DNA of 14,104 bases from Bacteroidales bacterium UBA1797 (GTDB lineage Bacteria > Bacteroidota > Bacteroidia > Bacteroidales > VadinHA17): contig DCFT01000194.1 of assembly GCA_002319885.1 (NCBI GenBank), forward strand, positions 1 through 14,104. Reading direction: 5' to 3'. Under the pieces are notes generated by a model. It searched no databases and had not been told where the DNA came from. It was given only the letters and a program-made list of their open reading frames with translations. This document shows, one piece after another, positions 6,518-11,229 of this stretch. A program made the position numbers and the translations under genes. Each line of letters starts with the position of its first letter. The stretch's first letter is position 1.

Positions 6518-7645
6518 TCAGACTCTGATCCTGAAACCAAGTCCACTGAGAATCTGCCGGACATGCCCGGTTCCTCCTTTCAGCTCTACAGTATAAGATG
6601 TAAATTCTCTTCTGAGCGGATACTCACCTCTCAGCTTTTCGAAATCGCGTAATGAAAGCCGGAATCTGGAGTTTTCATCTTCAATATTATAGGTGTAAAT
6701 AACTGCTTCCCTTATTATGTCTTCCTCTGACTTCTCATCACAATCGATATATATGACAGGAGAAGCGGGAAGAGGAATATTTTCAGGATACCAGTTTCCG
6801 GAAGATATATTAAAATATTTGTTCAGGGCATTAACAACCATAGAAGTGCCATTTGCTTTTCCATCGGTAGAATATCCTGCTATATGAGGTGTGCCAACTA
6901 AAACCTGGTGTAAAAGTTCAGCATCAATATCCGGCTCATTTTCCCACACATCAATTACGGCCCCGCTTAGTCTGCCCTCTTGCAGGGCATTCTTTAATGC
7001 AATTGTATCATTAACTTCACCTCTTGATGTATTTAAAAACCAGGCTCCCTTTTTTATCTTTTTAAAACTATTTTCATTAAAGAGATGGTATGTATAATCT
7101 TCACCTGCCATATTTAGAGGGACATGAACCGTCACAATATCCGACTCAGCCAAAAGCGTATTAAGATTTCGGAAGTTCTTTCTCCCTTCAAGCCGTGCCC
7201 TGGGAGGATCGTTCAAAAGAACCTTCATCCCCAATAGCCGTGCAAGATTTTCAACTTTCGACCCTACATTACCCACACCGATAATTCCTAAGGTTTTACC
7301 TTTCAGATCAAAGTGACATTCAGATGAGATCCTGAATAAAGCTGCCGCAATATATTGCTGAACTGAATATGAATTGCAACCGGGAGCATTTGTCCAGGTT
7401 ATATTTTTTCTGTTGCAATATTTTGTATCAATATGATCGAAACCTATGGTAGCTGTACCAATAAACCTGACTTTTGTCCCTTCAAGCAGATTCTCAGTGC
7501 ATTTTGTCCTTGTCCGGATAAGCATTGCATCCGAATCCATCAATAAATCCCTGTTAATAAGTTTCCCCGGAACATAGACTACTTCTGCATATGGTTCGAG
7601 AACTCCTTTAAGAAAAGGGATTTTATCGTCTGCAATAATTTTCAT
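6518..7645 (-). CDS. pdxB: Erythronate-4-phosphate dehydrogenase
   Basis: This 375-residue D-2-hydroxyacid dehydrogenase oxidises 4-phosphoerythronate to 2-oxo-3-hydroxy-4-phosphobutanoate in DXP-dependent pyridoxal phosphate synthesis. The NAD-binding domain carries GIIGVGNVGSK (120-130) and an acidic residue at D146. The catalytic residues are R208 (NTSRGEV), E237 (WENEP) and H254 (PHIAGYS), at the positions I recall for E. coli PdxB. The early TATIGFDHID (64-73) and the C-terminal dimerisation region (about 290-375) fit PdxB better than a generic SerA or lactate dehydrogenase. It is the last gene of the minus-strand cluster, 43 bases after maf, so it is probably co-transcribed. The other B6 genes (serC, pdxA, pdxJ) are not in the window. 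No convincing terminator separates it from the convergent activator fusion. Confidence 0.92.
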   Translation of the reverse strand: MKIIADDKIPFLKGVLEPYAEVVYVPGKLINRDLLMDSDAMLIRTRTKCTENLLEGTKVRFIGTATIGFDHIDTKYCNRKNITWTNAPGCNSYSVQQYIAAALFRISSECHFDLKGKTLGIIGVGNVGSKVENLARLLGMKVLLNDPPRARLEGRKNFRNLNTLLAESDIVTVHVPLNMAGEDYTYHLFNENSFKKIKKGAWFLNTSRGEVNDTIALKNALQEGRLSGAVIDVWENEPDIDAELLHQVLVGTPHIAGYSTDGKANGTSMVVNALNKYFNISSGNWYPENIPLPASPVIYIDCDEKSEEDIIREAVIYTYNIEDENSRFRLSLRDFEKLRGEYPLRREFTSYTVELKGGTGHVRQILSGLGFRIRV

Positions 7646-7688
7646 CTAATCTGACATTGTTTGAAAGTAAATGCTTTTAGCATTCCGT

Positions 7689-8273
7689 TTATAAAAATCT
7701 TTGAAGTTCTTTATATAGTTTCTGAACAGGCAAACCAACCACATTAAAATATGAACCGTCAATATGGCTGCATGCAATAATGCCGATCCACTCCTGTATT
7801 CCATAAGCCCCGGCTTTATCATATGGCTTGTACCTATCTACATAAAAATAAATTTCCTCCTCTGAGAGTGGCTCGAAAGTAACTTTTGTTGAGTCGGAAA
7901 AGGTTAACTCTTTTGACAAGGAAAGAATTGATACCCCGGTAATAACTTCATGAGTGTTTCCTGAGATTTCTTTAAGAATACGTACTGCATCTTCCTTATT
8001 CAAAGGTTTCCCAAGTACTCTGTCGTTACACCATACAATGGTGTCAGCAGCAATGACTATCTCATTATCTGATATTTCGTTCCTGAAGGAGGCTGCCTTT
8101 TGGTGAGCAACATATCTTGCAATTTCCTTCCCTTTTAGATTTTCAGGATAAATTTCTTCATATTCTTTTATAATAATATCAAAATTAAGACCCAATTCCC
8201 GCAGAAGCTGCTGTCTTCTCGGGGAACGGGAAGCAAGAATTATCCTGAAATCATTCAGTTTGTCAGTTATCAT
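7689..8273 (-). CDS. maf: Maf family nucleotide pyrophosphatase (dTTP/UTP type)
   Basis: The product has 194 residues, normal for the family. Maf hallmarks are SRSPRR near the N-terminus (15-20), AADTIV with the catalytic Asp at 77, LGKP (87-90) and YDKAGAYGIQ (151-160). The last motif, with D152, K153 and Q160, marks the YhdE-like subgroup that hydrolyses dTTP, UTP and some modified pyrimidine triphosphates, rather than the YceF subgroup that acts on m7GTP. The enzyme is cytosolic and is thought to clean nucleotide pools and, in some bacteria, to affect septation. Its ATG overlaps the stop codon of the upstream UbiA-family gene by one base (TGATG), indicating translational coupling. Confidence 0.93.
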   Translation of the reverse strand: MITDKLNDFRIILASRSPRRQQLLRELGLNFDIIIKEYEEIYPENLKGKEIARYVAHQKAASFRNEISDNEIVIAADTIVWCNDRVLGKPLNKEDAVRILKEISGNTHEVITGVSILSLSKELTFSDSTKVTFEPLSEEEIYFYVDRYKPYDKAGAYGIQEWIGIIACSHIDGSYFNVVGLPVQKLYKELQRFL

Positions 8274-9256
8274 CAGAACAGGTTCCAGGTAAGGATAATT
8301 TTTACAACGACGGAGTAAAGAATACCGGTTATCATTACTAATTTCATTATACGGCTTACAGAGTGTAGTACTTTCTTTTCACTGCTTATAACCAGTTTGA
8401 AAATGACATATAAAAGAGGTAAAACAATTGCTATTGAAATGTATAACAATGTAAGAGTATCATTAATGAAAAAGTGCCATGCCAGGTAAAGCAAAATGAT
8501 TGTAACCAGGATGAGACTAATGGAAACAATTTTTGCCGAAAGTACCCCTATCACAACTGGTACCGTATTTCTTCCATAAGCAATATCTCCTTCAAAGTCT
8601 TCTATGTCTTTAATGATCTCCCTGATCAGATTGGCTAAAAATGCAAAAAATGCAAATCCACCTACCCAATAGATAATAAAATTAATATTCGGTGGCTTAA
8701 TCGCATTAAGAGCGTAATATTTATACAATGCCGGCCACTCATAAAAGACAACAAGCATTGGCACCATCGCTGTCAGTAGAGCAACAATAATATTCCCGAT
8801 AAGAAACTGCCTTTTGTAGCTAGCCGAATAAAAATAAAGCAGGCCTGAGACTACCAGAAACAAGGTTCCCAGCCAGATATAACCTGCTTTATAAGAGATA
8901 TAAAATCCCAGAATTACACCTGCAATATTAAAAATTGAGTGCCATACAATAGCTTGTCGACGGGGAATTTTTGTGCCCACAATAACTTTGCCCTTGTTAA
9001 TCAGGTCTGTCTTTATATCAAAATAATCATTTATGATATAGCCTCCCGCAGTAAGCATGACCGTAGCAATAACAAGCAAAACAAAGTCGTACCAGGGAGA
9101 CTGGAGAATCACAGGTATCTCTTCACCGCTTCCTGTTTTTAATATTACTCCGATCTTGCTTAATACAGGCGCCAGGACAGCATATCTCATCAACACCATG
9201 GTTATAGCAACCATGAGTAGATTCTGCCATCTGATAAGTTTAAGGAATGCTTTCAT
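8273..9256 (-). CDS. UbiA-family prenyltransferase (geranylgeranylglycerol-phosphate geranylgeranyltransferase-like)
   Basis: This is a 327-residue integral membrane protein with about eight or nine hydrophobic segments. The two Asp-rich motifs of the superfamily are present: NDYFDIKTD at 76-84 (D77, D80, D84), followed by N87, and REIIKDIEDFEGD at 212-224 (D217, D220, D224). These bind the Mg-diphosphate of a polyprenyl donor. Bacteroidota homologues in this position are commonly annotated as geranylgeranylglycerol-phosphate geranylgeranyltransferases, related to archaeal DGGGP synthase, but acceptor specificity cannot be read from the sequence. Menaquinone (MenA) or other aromatic acceptors remain possible. 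It starts 3 bases after the KdsC-like stop and overlaps maf by one base, so it is firmly inside the operon. The family call is firm; the substrate is uncertain. Confidence 0.85.
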   Translation of the reverse strand: MKAFLKLIRWQNLLMVAITMVLMRYAVLAPVLSKIGVILKTGSGEEIPVILQSPWYDFVLLVIATVMLTAGGYIINDYFDIKTDLINKGKVIVGTKIPRRQAIVWHSIFNIAGVILGFYISYKAGYIWLGTLFLVVSGLLYFYSASYKRQFLIGNIIVALLTAMVPMLVVFYEWPALYKYYALNAIKPPNINFIIYWVGGFAFFAFLANLIREIIKDIEDFEGDIAYGRNTVPVVIGVLSAKIVSISLILVTIILLYLAWHFFINDTLTLLYISIAIVLPLLYVIFKLVISSEKKVLHSVSRIMKLVMITGILYSVVVKIILTWNLF

Positions 9257-9259
9257 AAT

Positions 9260-9781
9260 TTACCATGTAAATGCTTCAGAATCCATCCATTTATTATGTA
9301 ATCTCAGTACCTGTTCGATGACATCCCTGACACATCCCTCCCCTCCCTTCTTATCGGAGATATAAGTAGAAACCTGTTTAATCTCGCTGTCTGCATCAGA
9401 AGGACAAACGGGAATTCCGGCTTCTTTCATCACTTCAAAATCGGGAATATCATCGCCCATAAATAACACATCACATTTATTAAGACTGTGTTTTTTTAGA
9501 AAATCATTAAAATTGTTTAGTTTACTCCGGCTTTTCAGGTAAATATCATTTACTCCAAGCAACCTGAGCCTTTTCTGATACTCTTTTGAACTGCTTCCCG
9601 ATATTATGCCTATATGATAACCCTTCTTTACTGCAAGCTGAAGTGCATAACCATCTCTCAGGTTAACGGTTCTGTTCGGTACACCGAAAGAATTCAATGT
9701 TATTGTCTGAAGTGAAAGTACCCCGTCAATATCAAAGATAAATGCTTTGACTCTTACAAGATCTTCTTTAAAATTAGCCAT
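9260..9781 (-). CDS. KdsC-like HAD phosphatase (3-deoxy-D-manno-octulosonate 8-phosphate phosphatase)
   Basis: The product has 173 residues, typical of the capless C0-type HAD enzymes that work as tetramers. HAD motif I is FDIDGVLS (D17 nucleophile, D19 acid/base), motif II is ISGSSS (about 60-65), and GDDIPD (109-114) supplies motif IV acids. The segments NLRDGYALQLAVKKG (40-54) and KKGGEGCVRDVIEQVL (144-159) are characteristic of KdsC, which removes phosphate from Kdo-8-phosphate in lipopolysaccharide inner-core synthesis. CMP-acylneuraminate-associated or 2-keto-3-deoxynonate phosphatases look alike and cannot be fully excluded. No kdsA or kdsB is in the window. The gene is preceded by a repeat-filled 102-base gap, the loosest junction in the cluster. 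Confidence 0.88.
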   Translation of the reverse strand: MANFKEDLVRVKAFIFDIDGVLSLQTITLNSFGVPNRTVNLRDGYALQLAVKKGYHIGIISGSSSKEYQKRLRLLGVNDIYLKSRSKLNNFNDFLKKHSLNKCDVLFMGDDIPDFEVMKEAGIPVCPSDADSEIKQVSTYISDKKGGEGCVRDVIEQVLRLHNKWMDSEAFTW

Positions 9782-9789
9782 TCTAATTA

Positions 9790-9851
9790 CTGGTTGCTGG
9801 TTGATAGTTCTTGTTCCCCGTATATTGTTTATCGTTTCGTGTTTCGCGTTT
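9790..9851. repeat. Short 7-bp-period repeats in the KdsC/DUF2520 junction
   Basis: CTGGTTG occurs twice in tandem (9790-9803). Further on, GTTTCGT, GTTTCGC and GTTTTTT run head to tail (9834-9854). These two 7-base-period tracts, with little else between them, interrupt an otherwise compact operon and look like non-coding repeat expansion beside the REP-like palindrome at 9886-9917. Confidence 0.45.
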
Positions 9852-9883
9852 TTTGTTAAATTGAAATTTACTTAACTGTACGG

Positions 9884-10717
9884 TCATTGCGTCCCCGACG
9901 AAGGATGGGGAAGCAATCTTCCATCGCTTTTTTTATCTTTATGATTGTAGTATTCAGTTATTGAGCTGGTCATTTCTATATAAACCTTTTGCAATGCAGG
10001 AGAGAAAGATAGTAATTCCAGTTGTTTTTCGATTGTATTCTTATCGTTTCGCACTGCCGGCCCTGTCTGTGAATTTTCGGGTCCTGATTCAATGGCTTTT
10101 GAGATTGTCTCCTTTATTAATGGAGCGAGTATTTCGAAAGGGAAATCTGTATGTAAAGTCACTTCCTTACCAATTGTCAGCATATGATTTGTAAAATTGC
10201 AGGCAAAAACTGCTGCCAGATGCAGCATCCTTCTCTGCTCTGTTTCAGCAAAATACACTTTCCCAAAAATAGATTCAGCCAGATTTTTGAGTAATTCAGA
10301 TGATTCATTATCAGAAGATTCGAGTAAAAAAGGCAGGTCAGTGAAATTGATCTTCCTGTTTTTCGAGAATGTTTGCAGAGGATAGAAGACACCCTTTTTA
10401 AGTATCCTGTCAGGGAAGATATCAATTCCGAAACTCCCGGCTGTGTGTGCCACAAGCGTGCCAGGAGCAGAATAAATATTTTCAAGAACATCTTTAAGTC
10501 TGTGGTCGGGTACGGCCACTAGTATTACTCTTGTGGAATCTGGAAAATGAAGGTCTGATGACCATTCTGCGTTACAGAAATCAGCGAGGAGACTTCCATT
10601 AACTTCAGTTTCAGAAACGATCTTGTCTATTCTGAAACCTGCGTGAAACAACTCTTTGCATAATGCCTCAGCTACTCTTCCCGCTCCTGCAAAAGAAATG
10701 TTGTTATGGTACATCAT
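9884..10717 (-). CDS. Rossmann-like/DUF2520 domain protein, function unknown
   Basis: The product has 277 residues. The N-terminal half is a Rossmann NAD(P)-binding fold (ISFAGAGRVAEAL at 7-19, a VAVPDH strand-turn near 68-73, HTAGS near 91-95). The C-terminal half is an all-helical DUF2520 domain with GVFYPLQTFSK, AAVFACNFTNHML and TGPAVRND. The arrangement recalls ketopantoate reductase and 6-phosphogluconate dehydrogenase-type enzymes, but no substrate is established. It leads the cluster with KdsC, as is common in Bacteroidota. Two adjacent ATGs (10717 and 10714) could serve as start; I use the first. The last eleven codons (RLLPHPSSGTQ) and the TGA stop are read from the REP-like palindrome at 9886-9917 and its edge, so the native C-terminus was probably altered by that element. 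Confidence 0.88.
   Translation of the reverse strand: MMYHNNISFAGAGRVAEALCKELFHAGFRIDKIVSETEVNGSLLADFCNAEWSSDLHFPDSTRVILVAVPDHRLKDVLENIYSAPGTLVAHTAGSFGIDIFPDRILKKGVFYPLQTFSKNRKINFTDLPFLLESSDNESSELLKNLAESIFGKVYFAETEQRRMLHLAAVFACNFTNHMLTIGKEVTLHTDFPFEILAPLIKETISKAIESGPENSQTGPAVRNDKNTIEKQLELLSFSPALQKVYIEMTSSITEYYNHKDKKSDGRLLPHPSSGTQ
9886..9917. repeat. REP-like palindromic element (ATTGCGTCCCC ... GGGGAAGCAAT)
   Basis: Arms at 9886-9896 and 9907-9917 pair at 10 of 11 positions around a 10-base loop (GACGAAGGAT). The flanking GTCATTGCG and GAAGCAATCT resemble a dispersed intergenic repeat type that I recall from many bacterial genomes. It overlaps the 3' end of the DUF2520 gene and provides its final codons and stop. 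On the minus strand it would form a hairpin at the end of that coding region, which could attenuate or protect the transcript. Confidence 0.65.
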
Positions 10718-10736
10718 CCAATTTTTCAGAAATATA

Positions 10737-10770
10737 CAAAATTACCTTCATTTCAGATAACATACACAAT
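10737..10770 (-). promoter_or_regulatory. Possible promoter of the DUF2520-KdsC-UbiA-Maf-PdxB cluster
   Basis: On the minus strand TAATTTTG (plus positions 10737-10744) is an exact TAnnTTTG -7 box. ATTG (10767-10770), one base off TTTG, lies 22 bases upstream, slightly longer than ideal. It would give a leader of about 15 bases to the ATG at 10717. The gap between this gene and the preceding terminator is the only plausible place for a cluster promoter. Confidence 0.35.
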
Positions 10771-10841
10771 GAAAGAAGTTTCTGCTTTAAATCAGAATTT
10801 TGACAGTATTAAGAATCCAAAGATTCAACTATAACAAAAAT

Positions 10842-10873
10842 CAAGCCGTCAAAGAAAATCTTCTGACGGCTTG
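10842..10873 (-). terminator. Rho-independent terminator of the rpoC-DUF3467 transcript
   Basis: A perfect 10-bp stem (CAAGCCGTCA at 10842-10851 with TGACGGCTTG at 10864-10873) encloses a further 4-bp AAGA/TCTT stem with an AAA loop and one bulged base. Read on the minus strand it is followed by ATTTTTGTT, a usable U-tract. It begins 20 bases after the DUF3467 stop codon. Confidence 0.88.
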
Positions 10874-10893
10874 TATATTAATCAATGATCAAA

Positions 10894-11211
10894 TTATGCC
10901 TGAGCAGTGGGTCCTCCAAAATTTAACGGTATTGCAGATCCTGATCCTTTTACTTCTTTAATATGCCCATGGACTGATTCATACTTTGAAATATTATCCT
11001 GAAGGGCAGCAACAAGCCTCTTTGCATGTTCAGGGGTCAGAATAATCCTTGATTTGACTTGTGCCTTGGGTATACCAGGCATTATCCGTACGAAATCGAT
11101 TACAAATTCTGAAGCTGAATGAGTTATTACTGCCAGATTTGAATAAGTTCCCTGAGCAACTTCTTCATTCAGTTCAATACTGATCTGTGTTGGGTTCTTG
11201 GGATCTGTCAT
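10894..11211 (-). CDS. DUF3467 domain protein encoded downstream of rpoC
   Basis: I start at the ATG at 11211 (105 residues, MTDPKNPTQI). A three-residue longer reading would need a TTG at 11220. The sequence fits the DUF3467 family throughout: an ISIELNEEVAQGTYSNLAVITHS strand region (about 10-33), EFVIDFVRIMPG, RIILTPEHAKRLVAALQDNI (about 55-75) and a Gly-rich tail. It is small, soluble and has no signal peptide. In Bacteroidota these genes commonly follow rpoC directly; here the gap is 18 bases, so co-transcription is almost certain and the terminator at 10842-10873 ends the unit. The molecular role is unknown; an accessory role in transcription is only suggested by position. Confidence 0.9.
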   Translation of the reverse strand: MTDPKNPTQISIELNEEVAQGTYSNLAVITHSASEFVIDFVRIMPGIPKAQVKSRIILTPEHAKRLVAALQDNISKYESVHGHIKEVKGSGSAIPLNFGGPTAQA

Positions 11212-11229
11212 AATTATCAATTATTAATG

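Noticed and set aside
6517..6529. Small hairpin ATCAG-ACT-CTGAT between the convergent activase and pdxB genes
   Set aside because: The stem is only 5 bp and there is no T-run on either side. It also overlaps the pdxB stop codon, so it is not a credible terminator.
7670..7684. AATGC-TTTTA-GCATT hairpin in the maf-pdxB gap
   Set aside because: It is short and AT-rich, without a following U-tract on the minus strand. It is more likely chance within a 43-base operon gap.
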